From an archaeon (GTDB taxonomy: Archaea > Nanobdellota > Nanobdellia > Woesearchaeales > WJKL01): 6,441 nucleotides of DNA. The position numbers and the translations under genes were made by a program. Where the stretch lies: the NCBI GenBank assembly GCA_020056025.1, contig JAGVIO010000209.1:1-6441 (forward strand). Reading direction: 5' to 3'. The notes under the pieces are model-generated. The model was not told the DNA's origin, searched no databases, and was given only the letters and a program-made list of their open reading frames with translations. Positions 1 through 4,951 of the stretch are shown here, piece by piece; within the stretch, counting starts at the first letter, position 1, and each line of letters starts with the position of its first letter.

Positions 1-93
1 GGGACAGAAAAGAGCTGATAGAATAGACACCGCAGATATGCTCACGTCGCTATGGCACAATCTTCATTGGCTTGGATAATCTAATTCTGTCCC
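1..93. repeat. Perfect 9-bp inverted repeat enclosing a 93-nt stretch
   Basis: GGGACAGAA at 1-9 is the exact reverse complement of TTCTGTCCC at 85-93. A transcript of either strand could close a 9-bp basal stem around a 75-nt interior. The interior contains a weaker hairpin at about 36-53 (ATA, bulged T, GC paired with GCTAT). On the plus strand the stem is followed directly by ACA at 94-96. The element lies downstream of the minus-strand gene ending at 135. The repeat itself is certain. Its function is not: candidates are a small structured RNA (possibly H/ACA-like on the plus strand) or a mobile-element remnant. The window starts at base 1, so the left arm may extend further. Confidence 0.6.
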
Positions 94-134
94 ACACCCT
101 AAAGAAACCCAAAACCTGGATTCAGGATAGAGCC

Positions 135-599
135 TTAAAGAAACTCCTCTTCAAAGTATGTTATGAGCTCTTTCGCTTTTCCGAAATATTCGTAAAGTTT
201 GTCAATATTGATTTCAAAAGGCTTTTCAGAGATATAAGCAATCATTGTGACAGTCCTGTGATATTCATCTTTTTTGTCATACTTTGCTTCAGCAATATCT
301 TTCAGCAGCAGATAGATATCAATTGCTTCAGTTATCTTTTTGTCTTTCTTCAGCAATTTCCTTAAAGTCTCGCATCTTGCCTTGTACTGCTCAGGAACCA
401 CAAGCTCTTTTCTTCTTCTTTTCAGCTTTTCAAAAATCACTTCAAAGCATGCGTCAAAAGTGGAAATCAGCCTTTCAATTGCATTCTTAATCACATCAGC
501 TGTCCTTGTATATTTCAGGCTGACAAAAATCTGCTGCTCTGCCCTGCTGAGCTCTTCTTTTGCATTCAATAAGAATTCATTGAGAGTTTCATCTATCAT
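135..599 (-). CDS. Hypothetical all-helical protein, 154 aa (possibly HEPN-like)
   Basis: I do not recognise this protein. It starts MIDETLNEFL and is rich in Glu, Lys, Leu and Ile, with no signal peptide or membrane segment, so it is probably a soluble helical-bundle protein. Helical stretches are visible at about residues 2-25, 32-62, 70-106 and 132-152, with a basic KLKRRRK patch at 58-64. The helix pattern is loosely reminiscent of HEPN-type proteins, but no convincing R-x4-6-H motif is present, so that is only a guess. The ATG at 599 has no clear Shine-Dalgarno sequence. A TATA-like box at 625-634 lies about 30 bp upstream, which would give a nearly leaderless mRNA. It follows NAC by 39 bp on the same strand but seems to have its own promoter. 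Codon use resembles its neighbours, which supports a real gene. Confidence 0.75.
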   Translation of the reverse strand: MIDETLNEFLLNAKEELSRAEQQIFVSLKYTRTADVIKNAIERLISTFDACFEVIFEKLKRRRKELVVPEQYKARCETLRKLLKKDKKITEAIDIYLLLKDIAEAKYDKKDEYHRTVTMIAYISEKPFEINIDKLYEYFGKAKELITYFEEEFL

Positions 600-624
600 T
601 ACAAAATCAGCTAAAGAAAACCAT

Positions 625-634
625 GTTTAAATAC
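625..634 (-). promoter_or_regulatory. TATA box for the 154-aa gene
   Basis: On the minus strand this reads GTATTTAAAC, preceded by an A-run that fits a BRE. Its centre is about 30 bp from the ATG at 599, placing transcription start near 604 and leaving a 5' leader of only a few bases. It sits in the 39-bp gap after the NAC stop codon. The assignment rests on spacing and sequence only. Confidence 0.45.
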
Positions 635-638
635 TTTT

Positions 639-983
639 TTAATCAGTTTTCTGCAAATCAATTATCGCTTGTGCAATATCTCCATTTGCCTTTTCAAGCG
701 CTTTTTTTGCAGCATCCAGCTCAACATTTGCCTGCTCAGCAACTGTTTTAATATCCTCTTCGCTTATTGAAGGAGCTGTGCTTATCTCTCTCTCATGCTC
801 TTCTCCGACAATCTGGTAAGTCTGCTGTCCCATCATATTTATTTTAGAAACCTGTGGATTTGTTATAACAATCTCTTTGTCAGCAGTTCTTATTATGACT
901 TCAGTAGCATCTATCTCCTGCTGCTGGATTCCCATTCTTTTCATTGCCTGCTGCATCTGCCTTGGATTAACTCCTGGAAACAT
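639..983 (-). CDS. nac: Nascent polypeptide-associated complex protein (archaeal NAC, alpha type)
   Basis: This is the ribosome-associated homodimeric factor that contacts nascent chains at the exit tunnel. The 114-aa protein begins MFPGVNPRQMQQAMKRMG, the usual N-terminus of archaeal NAC. A beta-rich NAC domain covers about residues 24-62 (ATEVIIRTADKEIVI, then the MMGQQTYQIVGE stretch). A C-terminal UBA domain covers about 73-111 (ISEEDIKTVAEQANV through GDIAQAIIDL). Length is normal for the archaeal family. I chose the ATG at 983 over an in-frame GTG at 992 for two reasons. AGGTGA (989-994) is a good Shine-Dalgarno five bases before that ATG, and it would overlap the GTG. Family members also start at MFPG. 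It follows Sec61-beta by 19 bp and is very probably co-transcribed with it. Confidence 0.95.
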   Translation of the reverse strand: MFPGVNPRQMQQAMKRMGIQQQEIDATEVIIRTADKEIVITNPQVSKINMMGQQTYQIVGEEHEREISTAPSISEEDIKTVAEQANVELDAAKKALEKANGDIAQAIIDLQKTD

Positions 984-988
984 CTTAG

Positions 989-994
989 TCACCT
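989..994 (-). promoter_or_regulatory. Shine-Dalgarno site deciding the NAC start
   Basis: AGGTGA on the minus strand lies five bases before the ATG at 983. It overlaps the alternative GTG (992), so it supports the shorter 114-aa NAC. Confidence 0.75.
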
Positions 995-1002
995 GTTAAT
1001 GC

Positions 1003-1170
1003 CTAGAAAACTCCGCTTAGCCATGCATTGAGAATGATTAGTATTATTATCACTGCAATCACTAAAATAATCACATGCCCTGGCTTTAATGATATCTTGG
1101 ATTTATATTCATCAAAATATCTTGTTAATCCTCCCATTCCAGAAGGCATTGTTATCCTGTCTTGAGCCAT
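1003..1170 (-). CDS. secG: Preprotein translocase subunit Sec61-beta (archaeal SecG), 55 aa
   Basis: This is the small tail-anchored subunit of the archaeal SecYEG/Sec61 protein-conducting channel in the cytoplasmic membrane. My translation starts MAQDRITMPSGMGGLTRYFD, continues with a short basic stretch ending KISLKPGH, and ends in one hydrophobic helix (VIILVIAVIIILIIL, about residues 33-47) before NAWLSGVF and a TAG stop. The cytosolic PSGMGGLTRYFDE motif and the single C-terminal transmembrane segment are diagnostic of the family, and 55 aa is its normal size. GGTGA at 1178-1182 is a Shine-Dalgarno eight bases before the ATG. The gene lies 32 bp after the RNase P RNA and 19 bp before NAC, so a translocon subunit and a nascent-chain factor share a transcript. 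Its length makes it easy to miss in automatic annotation. Confidence 0.95.
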   Translation of the reverse strand: MAQDRITMPSGMGGLTRYFDEYKSKISLKPGHVIILVIAVIIILIILNAWLSGVF

Positions 1171-1193
1171 TTGTTTTTCACCTTTAACTTTTG

Positions 1194-1202
1194 AATATAA
1201 AT
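1194..1202 (-). promoter_or_regulatory. Possible TATA box for the Sec61-beta/NAC transcript
   Basis: The minus strand reads ATTTATATT directly after the 3' strand of RNase P stem P1. Initiation about 26 bp downstream would fall near 1172, leaving almost no leader and excluding the Shine-Dalgarno at 1178-1182. The genes may therefore instead be read through from the RNase P promoter and processed. Confidence 0.3.
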
Positions 1203-1553
1203 GGTAGAGGGGCTGTAAGCCGCCTTTTGTCAGTCTCTACAGTTTCCCATAGGCAGACTGTCTTAACATTTTACTAAGCATGCGTAACAGCACTTGCACC
1301 AGCAGGGATTCGGGTTTCACCGATTCCAAGGCAAACGTCTATGGATTTGCTCGCTTGTTTCGCAACAAAGCTTCGCCATTTTCATCCTAACTGCCCTGGA
1401 TGTTTGTTTCTGGCCCATTGCCATGGATTTCTCCATCTGCCATAACAGCAGCAGCTTTTTTTGCGGTGGGCGGACTTTCCTCAGCAATAATACCAAATGC
1501 CTGTTTAAAGGCACTCAATCATATTACCGTCAGTTAAGCACCCCCTCTACCCA
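1203..1553 (-). ncRNA. rnpB: RNase P RNA (archaeal, probably type A)
   Basis: This is the catalytic RNA of RNase P, which removes 5' leaders from pre-tRNAs. Reading the minus strand, GGTAGAGGGG near 1551-1542 pairs with CCCCTCTACC at 1212-1203 to form closing helix P1. GAGGAAAGTCCG (1482-1471) is conserved region I. GGTGAAACCCG (1321-1311) followed by GGTGCAAG (about 1300-1293) matches the conserved region of the specificity/core junction. AAAAGGCGGCTTAC (about 1227-1214) is conserved region V. AAGTCCGCC in region I pairs with GGCGGCTT in region V to form the P4 long-range helix. A length near 350 nt fits type A rather than the reduced type M. It sits 14 bp after the methyltransferase stop and 32 bp before Sec61-beta. 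Ends are set from P1 pairing and are uncertain by a few bases. Confidence 0.95.
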
Positions 1554-1566
1554 AGCAGAAAAATCC

Positions 1567-2640
1567 CTATTTGTTTAAAAACGTTGCTATTTTCAGCACT
1601 TCCTTTCCATTCACTATATCCCTTTCATCAGCCAGAGAAAATCCATGCTCAGAAGCAATATCTTTAAGCTCCAATGCGCTTGAGCAGACAGCTATTTTTC
1701 CATTTTTCTTCAGAACAGATTTTGCCATAGAGAACAGCTCCTTGCCTTGCTGTGCGATGTCAACCAGTTTTGTATGCGGCAGGTTTGCAGCAATGCAGTC
1801 AGCCTCATTTTCCTTGAAGGAATTCTTAATCCAGCCAATGTCTGACTTCAGAGCATTCAGCTCAATGCCTGCAATCTTTGCATTATTACGAGAAGCTTTG
1901 ACATGCCCAAACTGCCAGTCAAAAGCAATTACTTTTGCTTCTTTTTCTTCAGAATCGAATTTGCTTAAATCAAAAGCAAAGAATTTCAAAAAAGGAAATT
2001 TCTCTTTGTTAAAGAAATTGACAGACTTTCCAGTTCCAAAAAGAGCAGCTTCAACAGCAATTGTCCCGTTTGTGCATAAAGGATTTGCAAATATCTTGTC
2101 AGAGCTCCCGTCATATCCAGAAAGCCTTGCAAGAGCATAAGCAATATTTCCTTTCAGGTCATGCCTTGATGTATAAATCTTGTAATCTCTTTTTGCAATA
2201 TCTCCTGAAAAATCAATTCCAATATAACCATTGTTTTCAAAGATATAAGCAAATATAGTCACATCCGGATTCTTCAGCTCAACCTTTGAATCTGTCTTTA
2301 TGTTTGAGCCAGTTTCATATTCAACTTCCTGTGTGCAGAAATTCTCATTCAGGATTATCTCTGTTCTGACAGCAAAAGTTTTATCATTTGCCAGCCATTT
2401 AGAAAAATCAATCTTTGAAACTTTGGCAAAGTCTTCTGAGTCATTTACTGAAAATTCTCCTAAATATATCATTATTCTTTTGAATGACTGCCCTTTGTAT
2501 GACAGCAAAGCAAGCTCTTCCTCAGTTGCATCAAACAATACAACGCTGTCTTTGATTTCTGTCTTGACATCAATCAGCTCTTTAATCTCAAGAGCAGAAA
2601 TGTCTTCAAGGCCTTTATTGGATAACGCAATTGCTTTCAT
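1567..2640 (-). CDS. THUMP-domain RNA methyltransferase (COG0116/Trm14-like), with variant motifs
   Basis: A probable SAM-dependent guanosine-N2-type methyltransferase acting on tRNA or rRNA. The 357-aa protein has an N-terminal ferredoxin-like plus THUMP region (about 1-155) and a Rossmann methyltransferase domain (about 175-350). The linker KRDYKIYTSRHDLKGNIAYALARLSGY (149-176, shown here only as a landmark) matches the family's R-x-RHxL...A.A..LSG signature. SAM motif I is NPLCTNGT (186-193), where relatives usually have D-P-x-C-G-S-G-T. AFDWQFGHVKASRNNAKIAGI (239-259) is the following acidic/Asn-Ala motif. The catalytic N/D-P-P-Y motif is replaced by NLPH (286-289). The fold assignment is secure, but substrate and activity are not. 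Relatives make m2G or m22G in tRNA, such as position 6 for Trm14. There is no Shine-Dalgarno before ATG 2640; a TATA box 27 bp upstream suggests a leaderless mRNA. Confidence 0.88.
   Translation of the reverse strand: MKAIALSNKGLEDISALEIKELIDVKTEIKDSVVLFDATEEELALLSYKGQSFKRIMIYLGEFSVNDSEDFAKVSKIDFSKWLANDKTFAVRTEIILNENFCTQEVEYETGSNIKTDSKVELKNPDVTIFAYIFENNGYIGIDFSGDIAKRDYKIYTSRHDLKGNIAYALARLSGYDGSSDKIFANPLCTNGTIAVEAALFGTGKSVNFFNKEKFPFLKFFAFDLSKFDSEEKEAKVIAFDWQFGHVKASRNNAKIAGIELNALKSDIGWIKNSFKENEADCIAANLPHTKLVDIAQQGKELFSMAKSVLKKNGKIAVCSSALELKDIASEHGFSLADERDIVNGKEVLKIATFLNK
1572..1582 (-). promoter_or_regulatory. TATA box of the RNase P RNA gene
   Basis: The minus strand reads CGTTTTTAAAC, centred near 1577 and overlapping the last codons of the methyltransferase gene. 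Initiation about 26 bp downstream falls at 1551-1553, exactly where the 5' strand of P1 begins. The agreement supports both the promoter and the RNA 5' end. Confidence 0.6.
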
Positions 2641-2663
2641 TAAACTGAAAAAGAATTGGTTTG

Positions 2664-2671
2664 TTTATAAA
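2664..2671 (-). promoter_or_regulatory. TATA box of the methyltransferase gene
   Basis: The minus strand reads TTTATAAA, centred 27-28 bp before the ATG at 2640. Initiation would fall at or next to the A of the start codon, which fits the lack of a Shine-Dalgarno sequence and suggests a leaderless transcript. Confidence 0.6.
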
Positions 2672-2795
2672 ACATTTGTGAAATTATACTTTAAGCAGCC
2701 TATCGTAAAAGACTAATTATACACGAATCTTTCCTTTTATAATAGACTACTCTTCAGCCTCCCCTAAAATACATATATTCTCTTTAGTAGATTGT

Positions 2796-4223
2796 TTACT
2801 CCGCTTCGTCAAACAATTTTGCAATTTCTTTTAAATCTAGATGAGTAATTTTCTTTTCATCCATGTAATCTAAGCATTCTTTGTTAAATCCTGATTTTGA
2901 AACGATTAAGTATTTGAAAGCTCCAGTTACATTTATTAATTTATATTTTTCATTAAGCTCTTTAACAATGCCAATTCCGATAGGCTGGTTTGTCCATTTG
3001 ACTTCACAAAGAATACTTTCCCTTTTTATTTTATTATTAGTAACAATCTCAATTTCTTTAGTTTCTCCTTCCCTATTTTTGCCCCACCAAGGACCCATGC
3101 TGTCAAAATCTATTTCGAGATTTTTAATTTTCTTACCGCCATTATACAGGATAAGTAGCTCTTTGACAATTTCTTCAAATCGATAGCCAATAAAACTGTT
3201 CAGTTCTAAATCTATCTTTTTCTTTAACATCTTTTTTTCTCCTATTTCAAGCAGAGATTGGTTTGGAAAAATAAACTTATACCAGAAATTAAAGAAATTG
3301 TCCATAATCCTATACCTTATGTTATGGCTTTTTTTGTAAAACATAGGCTCAAATTTGTAAACTATTTTTAGCAATTCGATAAGATTGTTAAGATAATAAT
3401 CTATTTCTTTTTGAGGTATTCCTGTATTAGATAGCAGTTCGTGCCTGCTTCCATCACTCTTTGATATAGCATATAATACTGAATTATAATTTGTCTCTTT
3501 TTTAAGCTCCATTGTTATGAAATTGGTAGGCTCATCTTTTAAAGGAGCCATTTCAGACAGAATTGTAGAATCTATTATTTCTATGATTTCCTTGTTTGCT
3601 TCTTTCTTTGCAAACCATAAGAAATGGGGTGTACCACCAAATACAGAATATATTTCAATTTTCTTTATTTCATCTACTTCTTTAAACATGTCTCTAAAAT
3701 CTACATACCGGAATGGCTGAAATACGATTTTTGATGTCATTCTGCCATATAATGGAGCTTCATAGTCCATGAATATGTCATACATCATGCTCATAGAGGA
3801 ACCAATCGCAATAAACATTAATTTTGTTTTCGATAGTTTTGAATCCCATGCATCTTGAAATTTAGTAAGAAAATCTGGCGAATCTGTCTTTAACCTTGCA
3901 AATTCATCCATGATAAGGACAAATTTCTCATCAATTGATTTTTGGTATAGATAATTGAAAAAATCACGCCAATCGTCTATTTTTACTTTATCCCCCGTTT
4001 GTTCATTGATATTTTCTGAAATAAGGCTCAATAGTTCAGTCTTGCTGGTTTTGCTGATATAAATATATAATACTTTTTCTTTGACATTCTTGAGAAATTG
4101 CTGTACAAATGCAGTTTTGCCAAGCCTTCTTCTGCCAAAAATTACACAGAATTCTGCTGAATCTAAATTTTGATATTTTTTCAGTAGATTCTTTAATTCT
4201 TCTTTTCTGTCATAAAATTCCAT
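2796..4223 (-). CDS. Archaeal ATPase with C-terminal DUF234 (PD-(D/E)XK-like) domain
   Basis: This belongs to the large, often horizontally spread archaeal ATPase family (ATPase domain then DUF234), 475 aa, a typical length. The P-loop domain has Walker A GRRRLGKT (30-37), Walker B FVLIMDE (101-107), a sensor-like FIAIGSS (137-143), the family landmark PLYGRMT (157-163), and GGTPHFL (196-202). A winged-helix-like region follows at about 240-320. The C-terminal DUF234 part carries EIEIV (390-394) and CEVKW (406-410), the E...ExK arrangement of PD-(D/E)XK nucleases. Function is unproven for the family; roles in mobile elements or defence have been suggested, and nuclease activity here is inference. 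The gene is visibly more AT-rich than both neighbours, which fits acquisition by transfer. A TATA box at 4247-4255 puts transcription start next to the ATG, and three palindromic repeats begin right behind it. Confidence 0.9.
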   Translation of the reverse strand: MEFYDRKEELKNLLKKYQNLDSAEFCVIFGRRRLGKTAFVQQFLKNVKEKVLYIYISKTSKTELLSLISENINEQTGDKVKIDDWRDFFNYLYQKSIDEKFVLIMDEFARLKTDSPDFLTKFQDAWDSKLSKTKLMFIAIGSSMSMMYDIFMDYEAPLYGRMTSKIVFQPFRYVDFRDMFKEVDEIKKIEIYSVFGGTPHFLWFAKKEANKEIIEIIDSTILSEMAPLKDEPTNFITMELKKETNYNSVLYAISKSDGSRHELLSNTGIPQKEIDYYLNNLIELLKIVYKFEPMFYKKSHNIRYRIMDNFFNFWYKFIFPNQSLLEIGEKKMLKKKIDLELNSFIGYRFEEIVKELLILYNGGKKIKNLEIDFDSMGPWWGKNREGETKEIEIVTNNKIKRESILCEVKWTNQPIGIGIVKELNEKYKLINVTGAFKYLIVSKSGFNKECLDYMDEKKITHLDLKEIAKLFDEAE

Positions 4224-4246
4224 TTTATTGTAGTAATATCTTCAAG

Positions 4247-4255
4247 TATTTAAAT
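4247..4255 (-). promoter_or_regulatory. TATA box of the DUF234 ATPase gene
   Basis: The minus strand reads ATTTAAATA, centred about 28 bp before the ATG at 4223, so the mRNA would be almost leaderless. The first palindromic unit starts at 4257, so a protein bound there would sit over the BRE position and could block or recruit TFB. Confidence 0.6.
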
Positions 4256-4256
4256 T

Positions 4257-4322
4257 TACCGTATCTACTTCAGGTATAATACCTTAACTACTTACGGTAT
4301 TTTACCTTATCTAATTACGGTA
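4257..4322. repeat. Three tandem dyad-symmetric 20-bp units on an exact 23-bp period
   Basis: Units occupy 4257-4276 (TACCGTATCTACTTCAGGTA), 4280-4299 (TACCTTAACTACTTACGGTA) and 4303-4322 (TACCTTATCTAATTACGGTA), separated by TAA and TTT. Each begins TACC and ends GGTA; units two and three have the fuller dyad TACC-x-TA-x6-TA-x-GGTA. The 23-bp period is just over two helical turns, so proteins bound to successive units would lie on nearly the same face. The position directly behind the ATPase TATA box suggests operators, perhaps for autoregulation. Iterons of a mobile element are an alternative. Confidence 0.85.
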
Positions 4323-4428
4323 AAGCTCTTACATTAACACATCCTTATTTATCGTCTGTTTATGGACTACATAAAAGGAAACGATTATTGAAAGTTTACT
4401 TTATTTAGTTTAATCCTATACAAATCTT

Positions 4429-4477
4429 ACTAAAATTGAACTGTTAGTTAGCTTTTCCCTCACTAAAATTGAACTGT
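4429..4477. repeat. Two 16-bp direct repeats, 33 bp apart
   Basis: ACTAAAATTGAACTGT occurs at 4429-4444 and again, identically, at 4462-4477. Each copy begins ACTAA and is followed by TTAGT (4444-4448 region in copy one, 4481-4485 in copy two), so each is also an imperfect inverted repeat with an arm of five bases. They lie 75-125 bp upstream of the MoxR operon TATA box, a plausible place for activator sites. No family is recognised. Confidence 0.7.
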
Positions 4478-4551
4478 ACGTTAGTAAAAGTTAAGTTATA
4501 AGAAATAACAGGCAAATATTTATTTATCACTATCAAGTAACAACAAAAAGC

Positions 4552-4564
4552 AAAGGTTTATATA
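4552..4564 (+). promoter_or_regulatory. Strong BRE/TATA promoter of the rightward operon
   Basis: AAAGGTTTATATA is a near-textbook archaeal BRE plus TATA element. Initiation about 26 bp downstream falls near 4586, leaving a leader of some 37 nt before the ATG at 4623. That leader contains TGAGG (4611-4615), a Shine-Dalgarno seven bases before the start codon. Confidence 0.7.
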
Positions 4565-4601
4565 GAAGCGGTTCTTTATTCTCTTTACGTCGGTATGAGC
4601 A

Positions 4602-4611
4602 AGGTATACCT
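4602..4611. repeat. 10-bp palindrome AGGTATACCT in the operon leader
   Basis: AGGTATACCT is perfectly self-complementary and overlaps the start of the Shine-Dalgarno TGAGG. Its GGTA/TACC halves match the half-sites of the three-unit array at 4257-4322, where adjacent units also meet as GGTA-x3-TACC. It may be a related operator downstream of the transcription start. At this length chance is possible. Confidence 0.4.
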
Positions 4612-4622
4612 GAGGAATCACA

Positions 4623-4772
4623 ATGGAACAAAAACAGTATGTAATAACAAAAAGGATCGCAAAGCAAGGCAGGAAATCAATAATTGTTTTGCCGGCTTTG
4701 CTGAGCAATGAGCTAAGGCCATCAACTGTTGTAAAACTTACAATAGACGTAATAAGGGAGGCAGGAGAATGA
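4623..4772 (+). CDS. Small protein, 49 aa, possibly AbrB/SpoVT-like
   Basis: This gene is too short for usual cut-offs. The protein starts MEQKQYVITKRIAKQGRKSI and ends with a hydrophobic/basic half (IIVLPALLSNELRPSTVVKLTIDVI, positions 20-44, given as a landmark). The pattern basic-x-Gly-R-x-S-hydrophobic-hydrophobic-x-L-P, then L-x-P and a beta-strand-like TVVKLTIDVI, resembles the swapped-hairpin AbrB DNA-binding fold (GR..IP...L.L..G..V.). That is inference from pattern, not a secure family match. Evidence for coding: a strong promoter at 4552-4564, TGAGG seven bases before the ATG, and a stop overlapping the next start (ATGA at 4769-4772), which implies translational coupling. If it binds DNA, the nearby symmetric repeats are natural targets. 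Confidence 0.7.
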   Translation: MEQKQYVITKRIAKQGRKSIIVLPALLSNELRPSTVVKLTIDVIREAGE

Positions 4773-4951
4773 CAAACGAAATTTATAGAATAACATTAAG
4801 GCCATTGGCATTTGCAGAAGCTCTTGAAGCAAGATTAAATGCTTATGAGCGCCATAAGCAATTAGGCGAAGAAAAGCCAGTAACATCCAGCAGCAAGATA
4901 TACGAGGTTGCTGTTGCGCCAGCAGTAATTGAAGAGGTGAATGAAAAATGA
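4769..4951 (+). CDS. Hypothetical protein, 60 aa, coupled to the MoxR ATPase
   Basis: I do not recognise this protein. It starts MTNEIYRITLRPLAFAEALE. An amphipathic helix with many Ala, Glu and Arg covers about residues 12-33, followed by a polar linker (GEEKPVTSSS, 33-42) and a short strand/helix tail (KIYEVAVAPAVIEEVNEK, 43-60). It has no Cys, no membrane segment and no signal peptide. GGGAGG at 4756-4761 and GGAG at 4764-4767 lie just upstream as ribosome-binding sequence. Both ends overlap neighbouring genes by ATGA (4769-4772 and 4948-4951), so it is the middle cistron of a tightly coupled operon and probably made in proportion to the ATPase. A small partner or adaptor of the MoxR protein is a guess from position. 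Confidence 0.75.
   Translation: MTNEIYRITLRPLAFAEALEARLNAYERHKQLGEEKPVTSSSKIYEVAVAPAVIEEVNEK

Larger units (their letters stand above)
4224..4622. promoter_or_regulatory. Divergent 400-bp promoter region rich in repeats
   Basis: I see no convincing coding sequence here. The region separates the leftward ATPase from the rightward MoxR operon. From left to right it holds the ATPase TATA box (4247-4255), three 20-bp dyad units (4257-4322), a very AT-rich stretch without recognisable signals (about 4323-4425), two copies of a 16-bp direct repeat (4429-4444 and 4462-4477), the operon BRE/TATA (4552-4564), and a 10-bp palindrome (4602-4611) in the operon leader. The density of symmetric sites suggests regulation of one or both genes. 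Confidence 0.6.

Noticed and set aside
1..93. A tRNA gene closed by a GGGACAG/CTGTCCC acceptor stem
   Set aside because: No T-loop GGTTCAA-like sequence, no D-arm signature and no convincing anticodon arm on either strand.
984..992. GTG start at 992 for NAC
   Set aside because: The Shine-Dalgarno AGGTGA overlaps this codon, and archaeal NAC proteins begin at the MFPG methionine encoded at 983.
1317..1514. Minus-strand 65-aa reading frame
   Set aside because: It lies wholly inside the RNase P RNA, and its bases are explained by conserved RNA regions.
1571..2140. Plus-strand 189-aa reading frame
   Set aside because: It is an antisense shadow of the methyltransferase, which has clear domain motifs on the other strand.
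2641..2795. Terminator or RNA gene between the ATPase and the methyltransferase
   Set aside because: Apart from the methyltransferase TATA box I see only short T-runs and a weak five-base inverted pair, too little to call.
4257..4322. CRISPR array
   Set aside because: The units are only 20 bp, number three, and are separated by 3-bp gaps, so there are no spacers.
4595..4711. A 38-aa reading frame starting at the first ATG after the operon promoter
   Set aside because: It overlaps the 49-aa frame out of phase, lacks a Shine-Dalgarno sequence and has an Asn/Lys-rich composition with no family pattern. The 4623 frame has a ribosome site and couples to the next gene. A regulatory upstream ORF remains possible.
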